Shown here piece by piece: positions 8,301-14,019 of a stretch of 14,019 bases of DNA. The position numbers and the translations under genes were made by a program. The first letter of the stretch is position 1. Each line of letters opens with the position of its first letter. The notes under the pieces were generated by a model. The model saw only the letters and a list, made by a program, of their open reading frames with translations. It had not been told where the DNA came from and made no database searches. This DNA comes from Gammaproteobacteria bacterium (GTDB lineage Bacteria; Pseudomonadota; Gammaproteobacteria; Steroidobacterales; GCA-2729495). Where the stretch lies: the NCBI GenBank assembly GCA_023383735.1, contig JAHDYN010000009.1:1722-15740 (forward strand), given 5' to 3'.

Positions 8301-8448
8301 GACCGGCGGCAGCGGCCCCGACTTCGGTGAGCAGGTAACCGACCTTGGCTTTACCGCCGGCCTCGGTACCACGCACTACTTTGCCAACATGCCGGATCCG
8401 CGAGTTTTCGGTATTCGCGCCGGCTATCGCTTTGGTGCGGGCCGCTAG
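5368..8448 (+). CDS. TonB-dependent outer-membrane receptor
   Basis: A 1026-residue receptor for energy-dependent uptake across the outer membrane, driven by TonB/ExbBD. The start at 5368 is chosen by its AGGGG ribosome site and by the signal peptide it gives (cleavage about at ALA, residue 30). Directly after comes a TonB-box-like IEEVVVTTRKREENLQDIPLA (32-52). The plug domain spans about 45-165, with ITVRGL, AFLIDGIDV and the hallmark VERIEVVKGPQSALFGRSAFAGAI (about 137-160). The rest is a 22-strand-type barrel ending DPRVFGIRAGYRFGAGR. It is longer than many relatives. Extra length lies in Cys- and Asp-rich, probably surface-exposed loops, with acidic DxNxNG-like segments near 404, 497-510 and 864-871. 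The substrate cannot be read from sequence. The EEVVVTTRKREENLQDIPLAV group is common in aquatic and soil proteobacteria that degrade complex organics. A terminator follows. Confidence 0.94.
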   Translation: MSTTKNANSLVASAWIAVAIGSSAPIAALAQIEEVVVTTRKREENLQDIPLAVSAITAEQIQRQGISSLSDVVENQPSVQFDQSFGPADNRITVRGLSNTRGRSNVAFLIDGIDVTTENLISAGSGLLANRRLLSDVERIEVVKGPQSALFGRSAFAGAISYITKEPGDEFEGRFNLDVGDYGRRTIDGGISLPLTDTISLAVSGVQFNEDGYYKNSQSGTDVGGSDGTGGALTLMWRPTDAVKVKGRLETSKEHYDPRAVVNLEGDTPFYLDDPRAQEIVKPIVTADVYGQPGWQKSSSGGTNLFNFGTYCPKFGFDPLNIAPGAPGFCLPRNMGSANGHVVSLSEDPTTGGEFPGTDTRTFRASLLASIDLGYGLVSSYTGWTDFNSSDVYDQDYQASSALDFNGNGQIPYTYDANGNVIGGRRDTLMGQQGSNQSTDTKQFSQEFRYETQWDGPWKLTGGVLYWQDHRQLDDRNFIVSCSPFSRDQSTTSPLLDGDGNPVLDANGNPVSDPTTGSLAQVAGLCDGDPAYAATLSSWQDLYRQIGVYDPVNFPNATPGATASTWDATTRHWSFYARVDWALTDELNLSLEDRWVNEESSMTKPSGSSCSELAFVPGSYNSSNPGAATRSAWLQQTRTLCDNERVMFGYVSNDVLTPPNVLPVELTWRYIEGSTSSSYNTPKLTLDWSPIDGTKLFFSYAYAQKPGGINALIGGGGSAPPTLENERFEPEKLKAYELGLKTQFEAAGFWQFNSSLFFQDYTAKQVSIQVLDAAGIANPRVVNASGAEVWGLEFEAIWQPEFMEGLLFSLSGTLLDASYTDWTDDTRNLVRAASFGSCPLVYKYTGRDGVEQVEEDPADITIEDTNRNQDGSYANDGIDANDPQPTAFCRLDYAGNELERTPKQAYAASMQIQRPFLDTPFEYLFELSGNWQDKRWAEPENLVELDSYALLNMRLGLVSDRWEVIAYVDNVLDDDTFKTGGSGPDFGEQVTDLGFTAGLGTTHYFANMPDPRVFGIRAGYRFGAGR

Positions 8449-8479
8449 GGTCCGGTACCAAAGAAAGCCGTACCCGACA

Positions 8480-8516
8480 CGCCCCGGAAGCTGCATGGCT
8501 TCCGGGGCGTTTTTTT
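8480..8516 (+). terminator. Rho-independent terminator of the receptor gene
   Basis: A perfect 12-bp stem CGCCCCGGAAGC / GCTTCCGGGGCG with loop TGCATG is followed by seven T residues (8510-8516), 31 bp after the receptor stop. The T run touches the stop codon of the convergent membrane-protein gene. On the other strand no T run follows the stem, so leftward termination would be weak. Confidence 0.93.
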
Positions 8517-9190
8517 CAGCCCGCGAGTTTCGTGGTGCCGATGAAGCCGACCAGAATGATAAGCAGGTAAGTGGCCCAGATGATGATCGTGGAGCGGTTC
8601 ATGGTCTGGCTGATGATGGACTCGACCTCCGGTCCCGAACCCTCGACAGCCAGGCGGCCAAAAGCGGCACCCAGCGGATCGAAAGCCACGATCATCCAGA
8701 CGACAAACAGGTTGATGACGCCATAGAGCGCAACCTTGATCTGCAGCCAGCCGGCATCGGCTACGAGGGGTCCGTGGCCAGCCCATGAAGACAGCGCCAG
8801 CGCGATGAGGCCGCCACCCACCAGCAGCGTCAGTACATTGGTGATGCGTCCGAGGCGGTGGCCAAAGGGCTTGTCGTAGAACCAGGCGCCGCTCATGCTG
8901 ATTGCCCACCAGGCCAGACTGAAGATCCAGACAGCTGCCATGGCGCCAGCCGATATCGGCAAGAGCCCCATGTCCCGCGACAGCATCACACCGAAGGGCA
9001 GGGCGGCCTTCCACATCGTTCGGGGCAGCAGCTCGATGCGCAGGGCCATGTGCAACAGGGTCACGCGGGTGGCAAAGGACAGTTTCGGGTCCGTGCAGCG
9101 CCGTGCGGCGAGAAAGACACCCATGTCCGTTCCCACCCAGAAGACGAACATGAGGATGTGCGCGTACTTCCAGATGATGTAGCTCGACAT
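8516..9190 (-). CDS. Multi-pass inner-membrane protein, function unknown
   Basis: A 224-residue hydrophobic protein with about six membrane segments: roughly 8-28 (AHILMFVFWVGTDMGVFLAA), 58-75, 80-102, 115-135, 145-170 and 200-220 (STIIIWATYLLIILVGFIG). The start at 9190 is chosen because GGGAG lies 6 bases before it on the minus strand. A longer reading from 9322 adds 44 residues without hydrophobic character. Histidines sit in or next to predicted helices (His11 in KYAHI, another in LLHMALRIE). This recalls haem- or copper-related membrane proteins of the CopD/DUF2269-like kind, but I cannot assign a family. It is divergent from the amidohydrolase-to-molybdoenzyme cluster, 189 bp away, so it may share control with it. 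It could be a membrane electron-transfer partner, but that is only a guess. Confidence 0.75.
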   Translation of the reverse strand: MSSYIIWKYAHILMFVFWVGTDMGVFLAARRCTDPKLSFATRVTLLHMALRIELLPRTMWKAALPFGVMLSRDMGLLPISAGAMAAVWIFSLAWWAISMSGAWFYDKPFGHRLGRITNVLTLLVGGGLIALALSSWAGHGPLVADAGWLQIKVALYGVINLFVVWMIVAFDPLGAAFGRLAVEGSGPEVESIISQTMNRSTIIIWATYLLIILVGFIGTTKLAG

Positions 9191-9196
9191 GCATTG

Positions 9197-9201
9197 CTCC
9201 C
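9197..9201 (-). promoter_or_regulatory. Ribosome binding site for the leftward membrane protein
   Basis: GGGAG on the minus strand, 6 bases before ATG 9190. It selects this start over the upstream in-frame ATGs. Confidence 0.65.
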
Positions 9202-9215
9202 GGAGGTGACTGGCC

Positions 9216-9389
9216 ATGACTCTAACCCACAGTCCGCACCGGAGTGGCCGTGCATCGGTTCCTGCTGACCGCATGGTGGCGCCTTGCCGGACTTCGATGG
9301 CTGACGCGGCTATGGAGGGCATCAGATCCTTGTTACCCTGCGATCACAGTTCCATGCCGGATGAACCGGGGAGTTCAGCATGCCAGTGA
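9216..9389 (+). CDS. Possible 57-residue leader ORF before the amidohydrolase
   Basis: An open frame from ATG 9216 to TGA 9387 carries an exceptionally good ribosome site, GGAGGTGA at 9202-9209, 6 bases before the ATG. Its stop codon falls 10 bases inside the next gene, which starts at 9380 in another frame, so translation of the two could be coupled. Against it, the peptide (starting MTLTHSPHRSGRASVP) resembles no protein I know, has no membrane or signal segment, and uses codons rare in its neighbours (CTA, AGA, TTA). It may be a regulatory leader or a chance frame. Confidence 0.25.
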   Translation: MTLTHSPHRSGRASVPADRMVAPCRTSMADAAMEGIRSLLPCDHSSMPDEPGSSACQ

Positions 9390-10252
9390 CGGGTGCCATA
9401 GACATCGTCTGCAACCTCTTTACACCGCGCGAGGTGGCGAACGGGCAGACCGGTCTCGACGATGCATTCAAGGCCCAGGTACGCATGCCGGAAGAGATCC
9501 GCGGCGGCGTCAGTATCGAGAACTACCTGCAGCGCATGGACCGGGCAGGCATCGAGCGTTCCCTGCTGATTGCTGTCCGGGCGGGCGACATCAACGTGAA
9601 GGGCGGCTTCGAGCTGCCCTATGAACGGGTACATGAGGTATGCCAGGAGCATCCGCAGCGTTTCTCCGGGCTGGCCGGCATCGATCCGTTCCGCGGCATG
9701 CAGGGACTGCGGGATCTCGAGCAGGCGGTGCGCGAATACGGATTCGTGGGCGCGCATCTTTACCCGCACTGGTGTGGCCTGGCACCCGACCATGCCAGGT
9801 ACTACCCGTATTACGCCAAGTGCTGTGAGCTGGACATACCGATCATGATGCAGGTTGGCCACAACCTGGTGTATTCGCGTGAACGCCGGTTGCCCTCTGT
9901 CGGCCGGCCCATCTGCCTTGACCAGGTGGCGATCGATTTCCCGGAGTTGCGCCTGATCGGCATTCATATCGGCATCCCGTGGACGGACGAGATGATCTCG
10001 ATGTGCTGGAAGCACGAGAATGTCTATACCGCGGGGGATGCCTATGCGCCGAAGTACTGGCCGCCGGCTTTCGTCCATTACGCCAATACCTTCGGGCGGG
10101 AAAAAGTGCTGTTCGGCACGGACTGGCCGGTGATAGATCCGGAACGCGCGGTGCGCGAAGTCGATGAGCTGGGCCTCCGCGAGGAGTCCCGGCGCCTGCT
10201 GATGCGCGAGAACGCATTGCGTGTCTTCAAGCTGCCGGGCGGGGCGGTCTGA
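9380..10252 (+). CDS. Amidohydrolase-2-like TIM-barrel protein with altered metal site
   Basis: A 290-residue protein of the PF04909-type amidohydrolase fold, cytoplasmic (no signal peptide). The start at 9380 has GGGGAG 6 bases upstream. Visible family features are the first strand AIDIVCNLF (6-14), LQRMDRAGIERSLLI (50-64), RFSGLAGIDP (94-103), GFVGAHLYPHW (121-131), IPIMMQVGHN (153-162), LRLIGIHIGIPW (190-201), NVYTAGDAYAP (214-224) and the final-strand VLFGTDWPVID (243-253, Asp248). The metal-binding HxH that normally sits in strand one is replaced by V10-C-N12, while His126, His130, His161, His196 and Asp248 remain. Related proteins in this class act as decarboxylases, hydratases or hydrolases on ring-opened or carboxylated compounds; the substrate here is unknown. 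It is the first solid gene of the rightward cluster, 2 bp before the acyl-CoA ligase. Confidence 0.85.
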   Translation: MPVTGAIDIVCNLFTPREVANGQTGLDDAFKAQVRMPEEIRGGVSIENYLQRMDRAGIERSLLIAVRAGDINVKGGFELPYERVHEVCQEHPQRFSGLAGIDPFRGMQGLRDLEQAVREYGFVGAHLYPHWCGLAPDHARYYPYYAKCCELDIPIMMQVGHNLVYSRERRLPSVGRPICLDQVAIDFPELRLIGIHIGIPWTDEMISMCWKHENVYTAGDAYAPKYWPPAFVHYANTFGREKVLFGTDWPVIDPERAVREVDELGLREESRRLLMRENALRVFKLPGGAV

Positions 10253-10254
10253 CC

Positions 10255-11790
10255 ATGTCGGCGCCTGCCGGCGGTTTGCCGTTTTCCTTCCAGCATCTCT
10301 CGCTTGCAGCCGGGGTGCGCGCGGCCATGCACCGCAACCCGGACAAGATCGCCTTTCGGCATGGCGACCGGACGCGAAGCTACGCGGCGCTGATGTCACG
10401 CATCGACCGGGTCAGCAGCGCACTCAGTGCCGGGCTCGGACTGAAGCCGGGGCAGCACGGCGCGATCATCGCCAGGAATTCCATCGAGTACATGGAAATC
10501 GTGATCGGTGCTTCGCAGGCCGGCGTTGCGCTGGCCACCGTGAATCCGCGCCTTTCGGTCCGCGAGATGGTGAGCATCTGTGATGATGCCGGCGCAGCCG
10601 TGATCTTTGCCGATCCGGATGTCATGGCAATGCTGCGCGACCTGAAGTTTGCATCAGCACCCACGCTCATGGAGATCGGCCCGGATTTCGAGGCATGGCT
10701 GGCTGAAGCGAGGCCGCCGGTCGATCTGCCGCCCGTCCATGAATGGGATGTATTCACCATTCCCTATACCTCGGGCACCACCGGCAAACCCAAGGGAGTG
10801 CTCGTTCCGCACCGCTCGCGGATACTCACCCTGTTTGCCATGGCCGTCGAGTACGGCTGTTACGGGCCGGATGACCGCTTTCTGGCCATTGCGCCCATGT
10901 GCCATGGTGCCGGCATGGTGTTTTCGCTGGCGCCGGTCTTTTTCGGCGGCTATGCCGAGATCATGGACAAGTTCGAACCCGAGGCCGTGCTTGAGAGCCT
11001 GGCCAGTGAATCGATCAGCGGCTTCTTCGGCGTGCCGACCCACTTCCATGCGCTGCTTGAGGCGGGCCGTGGTCTGGAAACCGCGAGTCGCAAAGGCCGC
11101 CTGCGCACGGTGATCTCCAATGCGGCGGCGATGCCGCAGGCGATGAAGGAACGACTGGTGGCGCAACTCGGCCCGGGTCTGCTGCACGATACCTACGGAT
11201 CGACCGAGGCCGGCATCGTGTCCAATCTGCGGCCCGCAGACCAGCTGCGCAAGCAGCAGTGCGTCGGGCAGCCTTTTCCCTGCACCCTGATCGAGATCCG
11301 TCGGCCGGATGGCAGCATCTGCGCTGCCGATGAGGTCGGCGAGTTGTACTCACGCAGTCCCTATCTCTTCAATGGGTACTGGAGGCGGCCGGAAGAAACA
11401 GCCGGGACTTACCGCGATGGCTGGGTGACCGTCGGCGACCTGGCGAGAAAGGATGCCGAAGGGCACTTGTATATCGTCGACCGTCTCAAGGACATGGTGA
11501 TTTCCGGTGGGGTCAATATCTATCCGCGTGAAGTGGAGGAGCTGATCTTCCGCAATCCGGAGGTTGCCGATGTCGCGTTGATCGGTGTGCCCGATGAGCG
11601 CTGGGGCGAAGTCCTGAAGGCCTTTGTGGTCAGGCGTGCCGGTTCCGGGCTGGACGAGGCGGCTCTGGGCGCGTTTCTGGAAGGCAAGATAGCCCGCATG
11701 AAAGTGCCTAAGTACGTGGAATTCATCGAGCAGATTCCGCGCAACGCAAGCGGCAAGGTCCTGAAGACCGCGTTGCGCGACCGGAGCTGA
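10255..11790 (+). CDS. Acyl-CoA synthetase / AMP-dependent ligase
   Basis: A 511-residue class I adenylate-forming enzyme, normal in length. It would activate a carboxylic acid to its acyl-AMP and then to the CoA thioester in the cytoplasm. Core motifs are complete and in order: YTSGTTGKPKG (171-181, P-loop-like), DTYGSTEAG (312-320), DGWVTVGDLA (388-397, Asp395), VDRLKDMVISGGVNIYPREVEE (408-429, hinge region at Arg410-Lys412) and PRNASGKVLKTALR (495-508) with catalytic Lys501. It starts 2 bp after the amidohydrolase stop, so translation is probably coupled, and is followed 6 bp later by the DsbA-like gene. Substrate class (medium or long chain, aromatic, steroid or terpenoid acid) cannot be told from the motifs. 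Next to a hydrocarbon-type molybdoenzyme it may activate the acid produced by oxidation; this is inference. Confidence 0.93.
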   Translation: MSAPAGGLPFSFQHLSLAAGVRAAMHRNPDKIAFRHGDRTRSYAALMSRIDRVSSALSAGLGLKPGQHGAIIARNSIEYMEIVIGASQAGVALATVNPRLSVREMVSICDDAGAAVIFADPDVMAMLRDLKFASAPTLMEIGPDFEAWLAEARPPVDLPPVHEWDVFTIPYTSGTTGKPKGVLVPHRSRILTLFAMAVEYGCYGPDDRFLAIAPMCHGAGMVFSLAPVFFGGYAEIMDKFEPEAVLESLASESISGFFGVPTHFHALLEAGRGLETASRKGRLRTVISNAAAMPQAMKERLVAQLGPGLLHDTYGSTEAGIVSNLRPADQLRKQQCVGQPFPCTLIEIRRPDGSICAADEVGELYSRSPYLFNGYWRRPEETAGTYRDGWVTVGDLARKDAEGHLYIVDRLKDMVISGGVNIYPREVEELIFRNPEVADVALIGVPDERWGEVLKAFVVRRAGSGLDEAALGAFLEGKIARMKVPKYVEFIEQIPRNASGKVLKTALRDRS

Positions 11791-11796
11791 ACGACG

Positions 11797-12450
11797 ATGT
11801 CGGCGCACAAGCCCGCTCCGGCCGTCGTGGAGTTCTACTTTGACTGTGCCTGCCCGTGGAGCTACCTGGCGCTCGGGCGGCTGCAGGAAGCGGCGATCCG
11901 CACCGGTGCGCAAATCATCTACCGGCCAGTCCTGCTTGCCGAGATCAGCGCCAGCCACACGGCGCAGGCACCAGTCGCGCATGATGAGCTGGCGGCAGCC
12001 AGACAGCGCTACCGGGGCAAGGACCTGCAGGACTGGGCGCGCTTTTGTGGCGTGATCCTGCGTGACCCCGGCCCCACGGACAGCAGCTGGGCGCAGCGCG
12101 GAGCGATCGTGGCGCAGCGGGCAGGATGCGTTCCTGCCTACCTTGGCGCGATCTATCGGGGCAGGTTTGCCGGACAGCAGGACATCAGCCAGCTGGCCGA
12201 AGTCACGGCGCTGGCCGGCGCTGCGGGCATGGATGCAGAGGCATTCGATGCTGCCGTTCGCGCACCGGATACGCTTGTTGCCGTGCGTGAGAATGCCGCA
12301 CGCCTGCTTCATCATGGCGGCTTTGGTACGCCGACCATGCTGGTGGGTACCGATCTCTATTTCGGCAACGATCGCATGCCGCTGGTGGAGATTGCGCTGG
12401 CCCGTGCCGGCGGCATGCGTCTCGTGATGCCTGGCGAGCATGGAAGCTGA
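11797..12450 (+). CDS. DsbA-family thioredoxin-like protein, HCCA-isomerase type
   Basis: A 217-residue thioredoxin-fold protein with the layout of 2-hydroxychromene-2-carboxylate isomerases and kappa-class glutathione transferases: strand one VVEFYFDCACPWSYLALGRL (10-29), a helical insertion, and the C-terminal FGTPTMLVGTDLYFGNDRMPLVE (176-198) with the cis-Pro at 179 and the family's FGNDR motif. No signal peptide, so it is cytoplasmic. Characterised members act on ring-fission products in aromatic degradation, with glutathione as cofactor; others are oxidoreductases. The active site is unusual: C17-A-C19-P-W-S22 in place of the usual S-P of HCCA isomerases or the CPWC of FrnE-like oxidoreductases, that is, a CxxS monothiol. 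It lies 6 bp after the ligase and 25 bp before the molybdoenzyme, in the same apparent operon. Confidence 0.85.
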   Translation: MSAHKPAPAVVEFYFDCACPWSYLALGRLQEAAIRTGAQIIYRPVLLAEISASHTAQAPVAHDELAAARQRYRGKDLQDWARFCGVILRDPGPTDSSWAQRGAIVAQRAGCVPAYLGAIYRGRFAGQQDISQLAEVTALAGAAGMDAEAFDAAVRAPDTLVAVRENAARLLHHGGFGTPTMLVGTDLYFGNDRMPLVEIALARAGGMRLVMPGEHGS

Positions 12451-12475
12451 GGCGAGGATACTGCCGGAGCGCGAA

Positions 12476-14019
12476 ATGACGGTTACACAGCACACTGCAG
12501 CGAAGAGCACCCGCCGAGGATTCCTCGCCGGGTCGGGCGCCCTCACGGTCGCCCTCAGCCTGCGCTACGCGCCTGCTGCCGCAGCAATGAAGGAACAGGC
12601 GCCCTACGGGGCCTGGGAAGACCTGCAGCGCAGGAAGTGGACCTGGGATCGTGTCACGCACGGTACGCATGGGACCAACTGCACCGGTACCTGCGCATTC
12701 AATATCTACGTCAAGAACGGCATCGTCTGGCGCGAGGAGCAGCAGGGCGAGTACGGGCGCTCCGAGGATGCCCCTGACTACGGGCCACGGGGCTGCCAGA
12801 AGGGCCTGCGCCACGCCAAGTACATGTACGGCAAGCAGCGCGTGCTCTACCCGATGAAGCGGGTCGGCGAGCGCGGCGCGGGCAAGTGGCAGCGGCTCAG
12901 CTGGGACCAGGCGATGGCCGAGATCGCCGACCGGTTTATCGACCATTCGGTCGCTTCCGGTCCCCGCTCGATCAGCTTCGATCTCGGCACGCAGATGGTG
13001 TTGAAGCGTGCCTCATTCGCCGCGCTGGGCCGTTTTGCCACCATCAGCGGCATCGAATTGCCCGAGGCCTTTGCCGGTGTTGGCGATTTGCCCACCGGTG
13101 TGCAGATGACGGTTGGCGAGCCCTTGCTCGGCGACACCATGGCCGCCGTCTACAAATCCAGATGCTGCCTGGTCTGGTTTTGCAACCCGGCGGTGACCCG
13201 CATCCCGGATGCGCACTTTTTCTGGGAGGCGAGGTACAACGGAACCGAGGTGATCGCCATCTCGCCGGAATTCACCCCGAGCGCGATGCATGCCAACAAG
13301 TGGCTGAACCCGAAGCCGGGGACGGATATCGCGCTGGCCATGGGCATGGTGCAGGTGCTGCTGGCAGAGAACCTCATCGATCGCGGCTATATCCGCGAGC
13401 AGACCGACCTGCCGTTTCTCGTCCGCAAGGACAACGGGCGGTTTCTGCGTGAAAGCGATTTCATCGACAAACCGGCAGCGCGGGACAACCTGTTCTATAT
13501 CTGGGACGAGCAAACCCGGCAGCCGGTTGCCGCACCGGCGACCGGCAATCCGCCACCGCCGCCAGGTTCGCCCGTGCCGGTCATACCGGCCGGCAGTCTT
13601 GAGCTCGGTGCGCTGAAGCCTGCACTCGAGGGAAGCTGGACGGTGCAGACCCGCGAGGGCCCGGTCCGCGTCACGACGGTCTTTGAACTGGTGAAGCAGC
13701 GTGCTGCCGCCTATACGCCGGAACAGGCGGCAAAGGTCTGCGGTGTACACGCCGACAATATCCGCCAGGTTGCGCGGATATTCGGCAAGGCCAAGCCGGC
13801 GATGATTTTCACCGGTTACCGCATGTGCAAATGGCTGCAGGGCGATCTGCTGCAGCGTGCCTTCATGTTGCTCCTGTCACTGACCGGCAACCTGGGCAAG
13901 GCGGGCGGCGGCTTCCAGCTGGAAAATCTGGGAAGCACCGACAGCCAGATTGCTTTCATGCTGGCCGGCCTGCCGCCGACACTGAACGTTGCCACGCTGG
14001 CACGCTGGGACTATGTCCA
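12476..14019 (+). CDS. Type II DMSO-reductase-family molybdopterin oxidoreductase, catalytic subunit (5' part)
   Basis: The first 514 codons of a Tat-exported molybdoenzyme; the frame runs off the window end. ATG 12476 has GGAG 6 bases upstream. A twin-arginine signal STRRGFLAGSG (11-21) is followed by a hydrophobic stretch. A [4Fe-4S] site of the His-x3-Cys-x3-Cys-x33-Cys kind (His65, Cys69, Cys73, Cys107) marks the NarG-like type II group: HGTNCTGTC, then YVKNGIVWREEQ and DYGPRGCQKG. Other matches are YPMKRVGERG, LSWDQAM, DAHFFWEARYNGTEVIAISPE and LTGNLGKAGGG. Asp204 (VGDLP) aligns by eye with the molybdenum-ligand Asp of NarG. Catalytic subunits of this group include ethylbenzene, dimethylsulfide and steroid C25 dehydrogenases and (per)chlorate and selenate reductases. 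The cluster favours a dehydrogenase of an organic substrate. FeS and haem-b subunits and a chaperone are expected downstream. A proline-rich loop lies near 353-371. Confidence 0.92.
   Translation, partial: MTVTQHTAAKSTRRGFLAGSGALTVALSLRYAPAAAAMKEQAPYGAWEDLQRRKWTWDRVTHGTHGTNCTGTCAFNIYVKNGIVWREEQQGEYGRSEDAPDYGPRGCQKGLRHAKYMYGKQRVLYPMKRVGERGAGKWQRLSWDQAMAEIADRFIDHSVASGPRSISFDLGTQMVLKRASFAALGRFATISGIELPEAFAGVGDLPTGVQMTVGEPLLGDTMAAVYKSRCCLVWFCNPAVTRIPDAHFFWEARYNGTEVIAISPEFTPSAMHANKWLNPKPGTDIALAMGMVQVLLAENLIDRGYIREQTDLPFLVRKDNGRFLRESDFIDKPAARDNLFYIWDEQTRQPVAAPATGNPPPPPGSPVPVIPAGSLELGALKPALEGSWTVQTREGPVRVTTVFELVKQRAAAYTPEQAAKVCGVHADNIRQVARIFGKAKPAMIFTGYRMCKWLQGDLLQRAFMLLLSLTGNLGKAGGGFQLENLGSTDSQIAFMLAGLPPTLNVATLARWDYV

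Noticed and set aside
7630..8496. A 288-codon open frame on the minus strand opposite the receptor barrel
   Set aside because: It would run through the receptor terminator, has no ribosome site I could see, and the receptor reading is certain.
9331..9339. Extended -10 promoter TGTTACCCT before the amidohydrolase
   Set aside because: It fits the TGnTAnnnT shape, but the -35 position (TATGGA) is poor and such short matches are expected by chance, so it is not listed as a feature.
9344..10399. A 351-codon open frame on the minus strand
   Set aside because: It lies opposite the amidohydrolase and the start of the ligase, both with clear family motifs. Its translation has no recognisable domain. 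Long antisense frames are common at this GC content.
11350..12546. A 398-codon open frame on the minus strand
   Set aside because: It is antisense to the end of the acyl-CoA ligase and the whole DsbA-like gene, which carry intact motifs and ribosome sites. The translation is Arg/His-rich without structure.

Overview
The window is high-GC, densely coded DNA from a Gram-negative bacterium, probably a gammaproteobacterium or a close relative. This is inferred from a TonB-dependent receptor, two small outer-membrane barrels with Sec signal peptides, a Tat-exported molybdoenzyme and the GlgA/GlgC/MalQ types. I cannot name the genus. No tRNA, rRNA, insertion sequence, prophage or CRISPR array was seen, and no intergenic gap exceeds about 220 bases.

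Region 1 (1-3601), storage glucan: the 3' part of glgC (ADP-glucose pyrophosphorylase) and malQ (4-alpha-glucanotransferase, TTG start) run rightward. They meet glgA (glycogen synthase) running leftward. The malQ and glgA coding sequences overlap tail to tail by 75 bp. Together they make ADP-glucose, extend alpha-1,4-glucan and rearrange malto-oligosaccharides.

Region 2 (3631-8516), outer membrane: two leftward barrel genes form a probable operon ending in a strong terminator. That terminator lies only 29 bp before the glgA start codon. A divergent 1026-residue TonB-dependent receptor follows, ending in its own terminator. The 220-bp divergent region holds three copies of a 20-bp direct repeat, each containing an ACCG-N5-CGGT-type dyad, spaced 38 and 37 bp and ending at a -10-like hexamer. 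This looks like an operator array for the receptor.

Region 3 (8516-14019), catabolic-looking cluster: a leftward multi-pass membrane protein is divergent from four tightly packed rightward genes. These are an amidohydrolase-2-like protein lacking the usual HxH, an acyl-CoA synthetase, a DsbA/HCCA-isomerase-like protein with a CPWS motif, and the Tat-exported catalytic subunit of a type II DMSO-reductase-family molybdoenzyme, cut by the window end. Spacings within the run are 2, 6 and 25 bp. The combination of periplasmic Mo-dependent oxidation, CoA activation and further hydrolysis or isomerisation, next to a regulated outer-membrane receptor, suggests uptake and breakdown of a hydrophobic compound such as a steroid, terpenoid or alkyl-aromatic. 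The substrate is not shown by the sequence. This cluster is the best candidate here for an undescribed system.
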